From NCBI GenBank assembly GCA_964016985.1, contig OZ024825.1:536501-600500 (forward strand): a stretch of 64,000 bases of DNA, given 5' to 3'. Position 1 is the stretch's first letter; the number at the start of each line of letters is the position of its first letter. Shown piece by piece: positions 1 through 12,100 of this stretch. The notes beneath the pieces were generated by a model. That model saw nothing but the letters and a program-made list of their open reading frames with translations, was not told where the DNA came from and ran no database searches. The DNA comes from Anodontia alba (taxonomy: Eukaryota; Mollusca; Bivalvia; Lucinida; Lucinidae). The translations under genes and the position numbers were made by a program.

Positions 1-112
1 TGAGGAGCAGTCTGATCCGTGTCTACACTGTTTGCATGTGCCATTTTGTCAGAACTTTTGGTGTATGAAATTTTAGGACATTTACTGTATTCAGCATTAT
101 TTGATATTTTAC

Positions 113-178
113 CCTTTCTGCCCAAGAAACTGATGTCACAGTGTCTCCATCTCCTGATAAATCACACAGTCGCGTCAC
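113..178 (-). CDS. fzr1: fzr1 coding exon 7 (WD40); last exon in window
   Basis: The acceptor is TTTTTACAG and the donor GTAAAA. The 22 codons are VTRLCDLSGDGDTVTSVSWA plus ER, a WD40 strand set. The next exon is outside the window. Confidence 0.95.
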
Positions 179-3100
179 CTGTAAAAACAAATTGAACACA
201 TTACTAATACCTTACAACAGAAAAGAGTTTCTAAACAAATATGACCATGTCACCTGCCTCAATATTATACAAGTTTCTATAAAATGAAGTTCTATGTGAC
301 AAAAATCTTAAATATCAGCAATATTCCTATCATAGTTAATTGCAAAGTCATATTAAACTTTAGTAGATGGTAAGTATGGATAACATAAGTATGGATGATA
401 GTTAATATATGCCCTAGTGGTATTAACGATACCGACAGTTTTGAACAACTGTTTTGAACAACTGGGCCCAGATATTTTTTGATGGTGGTGTAAGGAGACA
501 CGATTCACAGGCACATTATCTGAAAAGTCATGTCTACTAGTCTATGTGTAATAAAGGTGTAAAATGGAAGTGTTTATATAAAATTTACCAGGAATGTACC
601 AGCTTTTGTAATATAAGGTGAACATGGATGTAAATGGCATGCTGTGAATGCTGACACTTTGTCACTGAGAGTCAATGCATCTAACCTACCTTTTTCCTTT
701 ATTTCTGTTTTTTTTTTTTTTTTTTTCCAAAATCTTTTTATTGGCCTGTAAAACTGGATAGGAGTGAACCAGGAAATACAAGGGAACCTATGCTGAAATA
801 TATTAGGTCACCTTGGGGTGGTGGGCTGGTGCTGAGGGGTTATCAAAGCAAAGATTTGTTTGTTAAGTGAAACACATGAATAAAAATAATACCCTTATTA
901 TGAAGAGATTAGCAGACAATTTTGCTTAAAGGGAAATGTTCACAAAAAAATCTATGAACACTTTAAAAGAAAGGTCTTGGGGAGCAGAACATTTTGCAAC
1001 AAGTTTTATGAAAATCGCTTGAGCAGTTTTGAAGATGCGACCTTTTTGAACATTTTGAAAATGGCTGCCTATGGGGGCCGCCATTTTGAAAATTTTGTCA
1101 CGTGACCAAAATCGAAAACAGATTATTTACAACTGTAGATTGTTTTTCCGCACATTTTGAAGGTTAATATTCATTGTATTTAATACAGAAAATTATACTT
1201 AACCATTCAGTGGTAAATCTTTGCATCCAAATGGTTTTTATCTTATATTTTTATTGTCATTTACTCACAGATTCGTTCTGGACTCGGACAACCAAAATTT
1301 GAAAACTTCTCTAACTTCCTTAAAATATGGTCGATTTTCATGAAATCTATTGCAAAATGTTCAGCTCTCTGTTGTCTGCTTTTTTAAAATGCATGTAGAA
1401 TTACATGTTTGTATGTGTTTTCTTTTAAGCTTTCATTTATGCATTTTTCAGGTCTTGTTTTTGTGGTGGCAGGGTGGGGGATTGGGGGTGCTTAAACCTT
1501 AACTTCTTACTTATTCCCTTAATTCTTGAAGGTGGATTGAGTGTCTTTCAAAAAAAAAAAAAAAAATCATGGGTTGTGCTGTAAGGATTTTTACCATTTT
1601 ATGGGTCCACCAGTTAATCAGGAAGATTTTAATGGTGCTGGGGTTAAAAAAATAAGTGCCTTCCACCCATCCAAAACAATTATTGCTGGAACAGCCTTAA
1701 GCAATAACATATTCCCATTGTAATAAAATCACTTTTCCACAAGATAAGACATTACCTGACTTGTACAAGCACTCCAGAGATAGACACAAGTACCAAGGCC
1801 AACACTAAGAACATTTTGTGAAGACCAGTCAACTAGATTCAGGTAAAAATCATCCTGTAGTTCTGGGGCGTCCAGCACCTTGAACGGGATCTTCGATATC
1901 TTCCGCACAGCCTAATAAATGATAAAGCAGCTGCATAGTAAAACAAATATTTCTCCAACAGAGAAAATAAAATTGTATATTCATAGGATCTGATATACTG
2001 ATATTCATACCACTTTTTTCCTACACTCCCTTCTGCTACCCCACCCTACCCTACCTAGCTAGAATAGGCCAGGGTAGAAGGGCAGGATAGGAGAATAGGG
2101 GAGGGGTGGGGTTGGGTGGGGCAGGGTAGCTATTGTTGCAGTGTTACTAAAGGGGAAGTCGCAATTTCTAAGATGGCCGCCAGGAGCCATATTAATCGAC
2201 GGACTGGAATAATTTTCAGGGATTGAGAGGAATCTATATGCAATTTGGCTGTGCAAAACTAGACCACTTGGAGGACATCTCAGACATATTTCAAAAGAAT
2301 CTGAAGAATGGTCTCAGAAGAGATGTGATAACAAGATTTATACAGTGTTAAGTAAAGGTGAAGTCACAATTTCTAAGATGGCCGTCTGGCAGCCATATTA
2401 GTTGACGGACTTGAATCGTTTTTGGGAAGACATATCTAAGAGTTGAGAAGAATCCATATGCTTTTAGTCTAGATAGGGAGGAGATGTGATAACAGGATAA
2501 ATCCAAGATGGCTAATGACGGCCATACTTGTTGACAGACTGGAACGAAATGGGGGCATGCACAACTAGGTCAGTAGTGGAACATTCCAGACATTTCAAAA
2601 AACTCTGGCCATTAGTCTTGGAGGAGATGTGATAATGAGATTGTAACTGTGTTAAGAAAGGAGAAGTCACGAATTCTAAGATGGTTGCTGTTCAGCCACA
2701 TTAGTCGACGGACTGAAATCATTTTCAGGGAGACGCATCTAGGGGTTAAGAGGAATCCATATGCAAAGTTTTGATGAAATATCTCAACTGGTTACGGAGG
2801 AAATGTGATAACATGAAAAACTGTTTGTTCGTTTGTGTTGAGGTTTTACGGCCCAATCAACCCAATGGGAACATGTCGAGCACCGTCAGTTTACCTAACC
2901 ACAAGTTTACTGGGCAGGCTTAGTCCTCTAAGTGGTTAACCAGTATTGTGCACATTCTTTTGCCAGAAACTGATAACTGCACTTCTTGAATCAGTGGAAG
3001 GGAGAGAATGACAGTAGAAAATATTTCATGATCAATCTCCACGAAAGAATGTTGCCGACCTTGGTAGGGGTCGAACCTGCAACCTGGTCGCATCCAATTG

Positions 3101-6100
3101 AGCCACTGTGGGATAAACTCTTCCTATTGTAGAGATTATTAATGCACAGCAGACACTGCATGATACCCTGCTACTGCAGGTCACAAGTATATAGTCTTTC
3201 TCAAGATATTAAGGACAATCATAAATCTGACGTCTATCAAGGGCCAAAACTCTACTGAAAGGTAACAATAGTGACCAATTTTCTATCTCAATCCGGTTCT
3301 AATCAATATCAATGTGTATACAAATTTCGTCAATTCGTTCTCAATTATGTTAATGATGACTTCCTGATTTAGAAGTTGATTCTTCACACATATGTTTTCT
3401 GCTTCACTTTTAGTAAGCCAATGAACTAAACTCACCTTTCTTGGCGAACGTAAAAGTTTCTGACTCTTGCTGCCAACAGGTGATAATGAATATGGCGATG
3501 ATTCACTGGTATCTAAACTTCTTCGTGGCACATGATACTGCAAGAATATGGTTAAGAAAAGTGTGATTAACCCTTTTCCTGCTGAACCCGGATATATCCT
3601 GCCTTTGCAAACAGTGTACATCCATATCAGTTAGCTTCTGAAGAAGCCAAATGATCTAGATCTGCACTGTTTGCCATTAAGTATGTGACTTTATAGCAAT
3701 AATACAAATCAAGAAATCTGATTAGCTGAAAAATGAAGTTTTTTAAAAGTAAAACATATTTTAACGAGTAATACTAAACCTATAGATAATGTGCTATTCT
3801 ATTCTGTTATTCACCCCCTCCACAGAAAAAACGACCTTTCAGTCGTTATAAATTCTTAATTCAGAAGGTCCCTTTAACAGTTACCTGTATGACGTAGTTC
3901 CTCCAGCTCGAATGATCACGTGTCAGTTTCTTTTATGTGTAAAACAATACACAATTAGGAGAAAGGAGCGAGGGAAGGGAGGTGGGACGATAAATACTTA
4001 TCTATAGGTTAAGTATTACTCGTTAAAATATGTTTTACTTTTAAAAAACTTCATTTTAACTTCGTAATACATTAACCTATAGATAATGTGCTAGAATTTG
4101 TAGAATAGGAGGGAGGATTTCTCCTAATAAGCTAGTCCCAACTTCTGAATTAAGGCTTAATAAAAGGATTTATTTTTTATATATATATAATGAGGACATA
4201 ATTAGTGCTTAAGGCAATAATAAGATCCTTTAACCAAGGATAAAGTAATCCAGGGTTAACATATATATATAATAAAGATATAATTAGTACCTCTCTAGTA
4301 TAGCATCAGGTCTAGGGGGGCTGTTGACATTGTCTACACATCCATAGCTGATTGCTGTTGGCCCCCCACCACTTTTTGGGCCACTACAATGGGGCCCAAA
4401 CTTTGGAGATTCTGTGCTTGTTGAGACATGTCTCTGAGATAGAATTTGGCAAAAGTTGATGAACTATTCCAAACCGCTGCTTGAAGTATATCATTGAGAG
4501 GAACTTTGTCGAAGAAAGCCCAAGAAGAGGAAAGAGCTCTAACTTCATGAGCTTTGATTTTAAGGAAAGAGATATCTCGTTTAGTGAGTTTCCTATAGGC
4601 AAGTTTAACAGTGTAAGATATCCATCTCGAGATAGTATCTTTAGAGATATCCTTATTGCCTTTAATAGGAAGAAAAAGTCTAGTTCTATTTTGGCGATAA
4701 GAGCTAGTCATTTTGAGATAGAATTTCAGAGCCCTAACGGGGCAAAGAAGTCTGTCAGTATGTTCCCATTTACATATTCGAGCAAGACTAGGAACAACAA
4801 TAGGATCTGGTTTAACAGAAGGAAGCTGGTTTTTTGCTAAAAAACCAGATTTAAGAATCAAGGAAACTGAACCATCAGATTGATTAAATCTTAAATGTTG
4901 TGAATCCATAGCTAGAGCATGTATTTCACTACACCTTTTAGCAGTGGCAAGAGCTAAGAGAAAGGCTGTCTTAATAGTAACGTGAAATTTAGAAGCCTTA
5001 TCAAGAGGTTCAAAAGGTGGTTTTTGTAGACATACTAAAACCCATGATAAGTCCCATTTAGGTGTAAGAGATCTTTGTACTGGTCGTTGAAGTTCAAAGG
5101 ATCTGATAAGTTCAGATAAAACTGGATTAGATCCGATTCTATTACCAGTTTTGAATTTTAAAGTGTTAGAGATCATAGATCTATAACCTTTAATAGTACT
5201 AATCTGACATTTCTTTTCCGAAAAAAGAAAGATTAAGAAATCGGCTATAACTGTAATAGGGGCCGAGATCGGATTAACCTTTTTTGTATGACACCAATTA
5301 GAGAAGATGGTCCATTTTGCATCGTAGACTTTTTGTGTAGATGCTCTTCTTGATCTGGAGACAAAATCTGCAACGTTTTGTGAAAATTTCTTATCTCTGA
5401 TTGATTGTTTGATAACTCCCAAGCGTGAAGGTCGAGAATTGGGAGGTTTTGATGTACAAATCTTCCTTTGGATTGAGTCAGTAGTCTTGGAATTAGTGGC
5501 AGACGAATCGGAGCTGACACTAATAGAAGAAGAAGTTCTGAGAACCACTGTTGCTGTGGCCAGAACGGAGCTATGAGAACTATTCTGCACTGATGTTGTC
5601 GGATTTTCTCTAGAACAGCAGGTATCAGAATAAAAGGAGGAAAAGCATATGCATGAAGATGATTCCAGTCCATGGACAGGGCATCTATCGCTAGTGCTTT
5701 GTAGTCTTGTACTGGAGAGACATATAATGGGAGTCTGTGGTTGAATCTTGTCGCAAACAGATCCACATTTGGGAAGTTGAGCATCTGGAATACTGAATTC
5801 GCAACTGTTTGATCCAGAGCCCATTCTGTCTTGATAGGTTTGTCTAGTCTTGAGAGGCGGTCTGCAAGAATGTTGAATTTGCCTGGGATGTGACGTACTC
5901 TGATAACTATGTCTTGTTCCAGGCACCAATTGAGTATTTTCCAAACTTCTACGCAAAGATTGGGGGAATGAGTGCCACCCTGTTTGTTGATATATGAGAC
6001 CACCGTTGTGTTGTCTGTGGATATCATGATGCAAGAATGGTGAATAAATGTTTTGGCTTGTTTCAGTGCTAATCGTATGGCCATCATTTCTAACATATTG

Positions 6101-9100
6101 ATATGGAGCTGGGATTGGTTTTCTGTCCAGCGACCATGAAAGGACAGTGTTGTCGGCTCTAAATGAGCTCCCCATCCGTAATGACTGGCATCCGTATAAA
6201 GGAAGAATTTGGGGTCTGGAGGATGGATTGAAGTCCCTGTCTCGAATCGAATGGGGTTTATCCACCATTGTAAGTGAGATCGAATCATGCCGTTTATCGA
6301 GATCGGGTGATCGAGAGGAAGAATATGAGGTTTCCAGACTGACAGCAGGCACATCTGAAGAGGACGTAAGTGCAGTCTGCCCAGGAGAACAAGGTCTGCT
6401 GCAGAACTGAGTTTGCCCAAAAGAGAAAGGAAAGTTCGTGCCGATACATGTTTTGCTGACATTATTTTCTTGATTGTTAGAATTAGGTTCTGTACACGAT
6501 CCGCTGGAACCCTGACTAAATTTTGTTGCGTCAGAAATTCCATACCTATGAAGGTGAATTTCTGAGCAGGAAAGAGGTCTGACTTCTTGAGATTTGGCAG
6601 AAAACCTAGGCTTTGAATAGTTTGAATGCAAATCTTTGTCTGAGTAATCAGACGGTTGTGAATCAGATTTTTTATCAGCCAATCGTCTAGGTATGGAAAA
6701 ACTGATATGGCACGTTGGCGTAGAAAAGCTGCAATAACGTCCATCAGTTTCGAGAAAATTAACGGACTTAGGGACATTCCGAACGGTAGGGCCGAAAAGT
6801 GATATACTTGATCTTCGTGTACGAAACGAAGATACTTCCTGGATTGACGATGTATCGGCACATGTAGATATGCATCTGTTAAATCTATGGAGACAGCCCA
6901 ATCGTTGAGTCTCATCGCTTGTCTTACCGATTTGACTGTCTCCATTTTGAATGCTTGTTTCTCTATGTAACGGTTTAATAAAGACAGGTCTAATATTAAA
7001 CGAAACTTTCCGTTCTTTTTTGGCACAAGGAATATCCGGGAATAAAAGCCGGGAGTTTCCGGATTCTGTACCCTTTCCACTGCCCGTTTGTTGAGAAGAT
7101 TTTCGATCTCTTCTCTGAGAAACGGGGAGGAGGATTGACTCATTCTGATCGGAACAGATGACAAAGGAGGAATTTTGATGAATGGTATCCTGAATCCGTT
7201 TCGTACGATAGAGAGGACCCATTTGTTGTCTGTTATTTCCTCCCATTTTTCCGCAAAATGGGCCAATCGTCCTCCCACTGGAATGTCCGCTAGCGATGAG
7301 CAGGCAGTGGAAAGGGCGGGCCTTCATAATCTTGCGGAGGAAGAGGCAGGTTTAGAGGAGGGGAACTGACGGATGTTACCAGTCCTCTTGATATTATCTT
7401 TCTTAATGTGAGAAGATGAGCTTTGAGGAATATTTTTGGACCTATACGACTGCGTAGGTTTAGGTCTGGATGTTGTTTGTTTAGCAGGATATTTAGGTAT
7501 CTTGAAAGCTCTGCTCTGCGAAGGAGGCTTATAAGAATGAGATTGTGACTGAATGGATGTAGAAGCTAGAAACCTTTGCTGTTGAGCTTCGAAGTTTGAT
7601 TTAGCTATTTCTTTTATCCTGCCGTCAAATAAGGATTTTGAGTTAATAGGAGCGTTCCTTAACTCGTATGTGGAATTGTCGAGTAGTAGTTTAGACGAAG
7701 CTAGGGCTGCGTCCCTCCTAGCTATTCAGTAGTTAAAAGTGTAGACATGGCAGTAGCATGTTTAATCGATTTGGCTACGGCCTCCAGAAGTCTGGAAAGG
7801 GCCGCAACCGACATCGATTCCTGTTGTAATGAAAGGAAGGACAAATCCAATCTCTTGAACATTTGTCCGATTCTAGTCTATTTTGAATATATTTTGTTGT
7901 ATTTTGTACTAATTTGGATTGTGGGAGGACAAGTAATGGAGTGGAACGAGACTCCATTAATTGTTCGATCCCAGAGAGAGGTTTTAATGGAGCTTGATCC
8001 TGCTGAGTTTTGGGGCATAACTCAGGAGGAAGAAGCCGGAAGACCTCGTTAATCGCACGATCAAATGACCAGACTTCGGATTCAGTTTCCGAATCTGACT
8101 CCTTATTCTGTTGAGTGAGATTCGGCTGAATCTGATCGTAATTAATAGGTTGATTTGTGATTTGACTAAAATTAGTCTCCTCAGGTTGTATTGGAGTTGG
8201 CGTTTGAACAACCTGGGGAGATTTATGAGCCCTTGTATATCTACCAATGTCAAGTTGAGATTGAGAGGAATTTGATGAAGAAGAAGGCGTCATTGATCGT
8301 CTTCTTCTCTTTTTATGAGAGTGCTTAGATCTCTTTGAATTTTTCTTTCGCCGAGAAGAACTCAAAGAGTCTGATCTGGAAGTAGAGGTAGAAGAAGAGG
8401 ACGATCGATGTCTTCTTCTCTTTTTAGATTTATGCTCTCTTTTAGACTGATCCTTCCTTGAAGGTCTGGAGATAGATAAATCATTTGAATTTGGAGGCTG
8501 AATCATTACACTCGGATCTGAGACCTGCGAAAAATCAGGTTCGAGTGGAATAATCTGTCTAGAGGAAGAAGCTGGATTAGGAAGTTCTAGTCTATTAGAA
8601 CGTTCGTAACCAGGAATAAAGACATTGGATAGTCTGTGGACACTACCCTGTGAAATATGGCTACTTATGGATGGAGCGTAGCTTTGTACAGGCACATTTA
8701 TAGGAATATAACCAGGCGGAATTTGTGTTTGTAGGTCATACGGGAATGACTGTAAACCCATGCCTGGTTGACTGGAGCCTAGTTGACTGGTGCCTGGTTG
8801 ACTGGTGACTGGTGACTGGTTGACTGGTGACTGGTTGACTGGCGACTGGATGAACGGAGATAAGTTGCCCAGTGACTGGATGACTGGTGACTGTTTGACT
8901 GGTGACTGGTTGACTGGTGACTGGTGGGCTTAGTGCCCGGTCAGACTCTAAGTCCGCCAGGCTGCCACCTTGATGGGTCCTGCCCCGAGCAGTAAAGCTA
9001 TGAGGGGCGGTGCTCCCATCAACTGTCCCGTTGTCAGACATGTCTGACTGGGACTTCTTGGATTTCTTTGATTTCTTCTGTTTTCTCTTCTGCGTCATAA

Positions 9101-12100
9101 CTGATTTTCTAGTAGCATGAAGGCGTCTTCTTTCTGCTAGGTTCCAAACTTTTTCTGTCCAGGAACTACAAATATAACACGGAGAGATACGTGTGCAAGA
9201 ATTACAAGTTAGACAAGATAAATGTGTATCCCATTTAGCTTTTAAATGGCCACAGTTGCCGCAGGCGAAATGCATCGACTGACGCGGAAACAAAGGAAGA
9301 AATTTAACATTAAGAAAACAAGAAATCTAAGATCGATATTTCGAAAATAAGTACATAGATAGTAGAAGGAGTGAATATAGAACCAGAGAAAGTCAAGGAT
9401 ATAAAAATTTTAACCGTGTAGAATAATTTTAATCCATTTTTTCTAACACAGAATAATAATCCTTGAACATTCAAAGTCCACAGAAAAGAAACTGACACGT
9501 GATCATTTGAGCGGGAGGAACTACGTCATACAGGTAACTGTTAAAGGGACCTTCTGAATTAAGACTTTATAACGACTGAAAGGTCGTTTTTTCTGTGGAG
9601 GGGGTGAATAACAGAATAGAATAGCACATTATCTATAGGTTAATGTATTATGAAGTTAAATTAGAAGTGGGCATGGCATCTTAATTTATTCAGCAGGACA
9701 AGGATTAAAATAGAAATATTTGCACAGCTAGAAAGGTACCATACCTGAGTGATTAGAGCATTTGACAGCAGTGTTGAAAGCTGCAGACTCGAGTCAGCTC
9801 AAACCACTGGCTGAAAAACTCTTTACCTTGGATAACAAGAGTTGACTGCTTAGAAAATGTGCTACTAAGAGTCAGGTAATAGTGTCCCATAGCCTTGCAG
9901 CCATAGGGGCATTAGGGTCCACTGCGTCTTGGGCTGCAGCATACGAAAGGACCCAGTCCTCTCCTTTCTCTACCTTGTAACCTTCTCCGGAAGGGTGCTC
10001 TTTCACTGCTGGCTGAACAGTCGAAATGTAAGGAACATATATATATATTTAATCAAACCAATAATGCTCTTTACTTAGTTTGACTCAACTTAAACCAGAT
10101 GCATCCCCTAATTTCACTTTTGCTTGTTTATATGCTAAAACGAAAGACATGTGGCTGGAGAAACCAGTGGTGAAAATCCCATTGAAATATTCCAAATACT
10201 TGCAGAGTTATTGAGATTTTTTTAAGTTTTGCTCATTTGCATCTCATTAATATTCATGAGGAACCAATGATGTCATTGGTTCTTATGAATAATTAATTTT
10301 AATAAAAGCACCGCAAGCATAATACCCCGCCATAGCAATTATTTGTTTATGTATTAAAGTTATTGTTGTGAAAATGTCTGGAAAGAAAATGACAGAGGGA
10401 CAGATAACAATTCTAAACCAGATCTTGATAATATCAATGCATATAGCAAGTTTGGTTAAAAGGCCTTGTTATTTACTCAAGTTATCATCCAGAAATGAAA
10501 ATATGGGCGTGTCTCGGGCAGATTACTCCGTAAAAATTTGACGAAATTTGCCCATTAGCAATTCCAAACCAGATCTCCTTAATGTCAATACATATAGCAA
10601 GTTTGGTTAAAATCCCTTGTTATTTACTGAAGTTATCGTCCGGAAACGAAAATATGGGTGTGTCTCAGGCAGATAACTCTGTAAAAATTTGACGAAATTT
10701 GCCCATTAGCAATCCCAAACCAGATCTCCTTAATGTCAATGCATATAGCAACTTTGATGAAAATCCCTTGTTATTAAGTTATCGTCCGGAAATGAAAATA
10801 TGGGCATGTCTCGGGCAGATAACTGCGTAAAAGTTTGACGAAATTTGCCCATTAGCAATCCCAAACCAGATCTCCTTAATGTCAATGCATATAGCAAGTT
10901 TGGTGAAAATCCCTTGTTTGTTACTCAAGTTATTTTGTTTGTGTTGAGGTTTTACGGCCCAGTCAACCCAATTGGGTCATGTCGAGCACGGTCAGTTTAC
11001 CTAACCATACGTTTACTGGGCAAGCTTAGTCCTCTAAGCGGTTAACCAGTATTGTGCACATTCTTTCGCCAGAAACTGACAACTGCCCTTCTTGAGTCAG
11101 CGGAAGGGAGAGAATGACCGTAGAAAATATTTCATGATCAATCTCCACGAAAGAATGTTGCCGACCTCCGCAGGGGTTGAACCCGCGACCTCCTGGTCTC
11201 CAGTCAGACGGCGCATCCAACTGAGCCACTGAGGCCTACTCAAGTTATAGTCCGGAAACAAAAATATGGATGTGTCTCGGGCAGATAACTGTAAAAATTT
11301 GACGAAATTTGCCAATTAGCAATCCCAAACCAGATCTCCATAATATCAATGCACAGACCAAGTTTGGTGAAAATCCACTGATGTTTACTCAAGTTATCAT
11401 CCAAGAACGAAAAACGGACGGACAGACCGACCGACACACAGACGACCAAAGTGAAACCATAATACCCCGCCACTATTGAGTGGCGGGGTATAAAAATGTT
11501 TTGAAAACTTTAAATTGAAGATACTAAGGAATGTATGCAGACAACAGATCTCCCTTACATCTACATGTAGGATTGCAGTGATTATACACTTTCATAATCA
11601 GTTTGATTATTAAATGAAATTTAACTTTGAAAAAAATAAAGTAAACAATTCAGAATAAATTTTAATTCTGTTTTCTGAAGTTATTTTATTGAATTTTTTA
11701 ATCCTTTTTGTCATAATCTTTCGAATTATGTAATTTTCCAACAATTTTACTTATTCTTGCCAAGCTTTTTTCCAATATAGTGAGCTGTACATGTATCTTG
11801 GATTTTTAATATTTCATAAAATGTTTTTAAAATTAAATTAAATCAGTTTTCATCCACTTAAAAAAAAGTGTTAAACTTGAAATATAAAGTCTAATATTTA
11901 TTAGTACTAGAATATTAACTATCTTCTCAAAACTGGCAGCCCGGAATAAAATAATGGGGATTCAACAAAAATTTAGATTTCCAAGTAAAATTTTAAAAGA
12001 GCCAGTGACATCATAGAATAGTGCATTGTGGGATAGCTTTTTGTACTACACAATAAATAGCAACACAAGTTACTGGGATTTCGAATGCATGTAACCTTTG

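Larger units (their letters stand above)
3731..9657 (-). mobile_element. DIRS-type tyrosine-recombinase retrotransposon, nearly full length
   Basis: About 5.9 kb. From right to left on the minus strand it encodes a zinc-binding gag-like region, a Ser/Arg-rich region, RT with RNase H, and a tyrosine recombinase. The ends are inverted repeats of about 157 bp (9641-9484 and 3778-3934). An internal complementary region at 3998-4093 matches both outer ends joined together. This is the DIRS layout, with no LTRs and no integrase. RT-RNase H and the recombinase are open for their full length, whereas gag shows frame breaks, so this copy is probably young but not autonomous. It sits in the fzr1 intron between exons 4 and 5, inside a MITE, with no target duplication. 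Confidence 0.93.
3569..9710. mobile_element. piggyBac-type MITE (family A) split by the DIRS element
   Basis: The left part runs from TTAACCC near 3569 to about 3735 and the right part from about 9658 to 9710 (ending AAGGATTAA). Together they match the intact copy at 12234-12447 read on the opposite strand. The TTAA-CCC termini are the usual signature of piggyBac-type elements. The split gives the empty site of the DIRS insertion. Confidence 0.85.

Noticed and set aside
3283..3621. A 112-codon single-exon gene
   Set aside because: It is fzr1 exon 5 read through into both introns; AG and GT borders and family alignment define 3436-3537.
4481..4840. A 119-codon plus-strand frame
   Set aside because: Antisense shadow of the DIRS tyrosine recombinase.
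6147..6410. An 87-codon plus-strand frame
   Set aside because: Antisense shadow of the DIRS RNase H region.
3731..9657. LTR retrotransposon or endogenous retrovirus
   Set aside because: There are no LTRs, protease, integrase or envelope; inverted ends, an internal complementary region and a tyrosine recombinase identify DIRS.
11150..11235. A tRNA gene on the minus strand (also at 29640, 48850, 63100 and 32555)
   Set aside because: Only A- and B-box-like words are present, the cloverleaf is not complete, and the same SINE body follows in each case.
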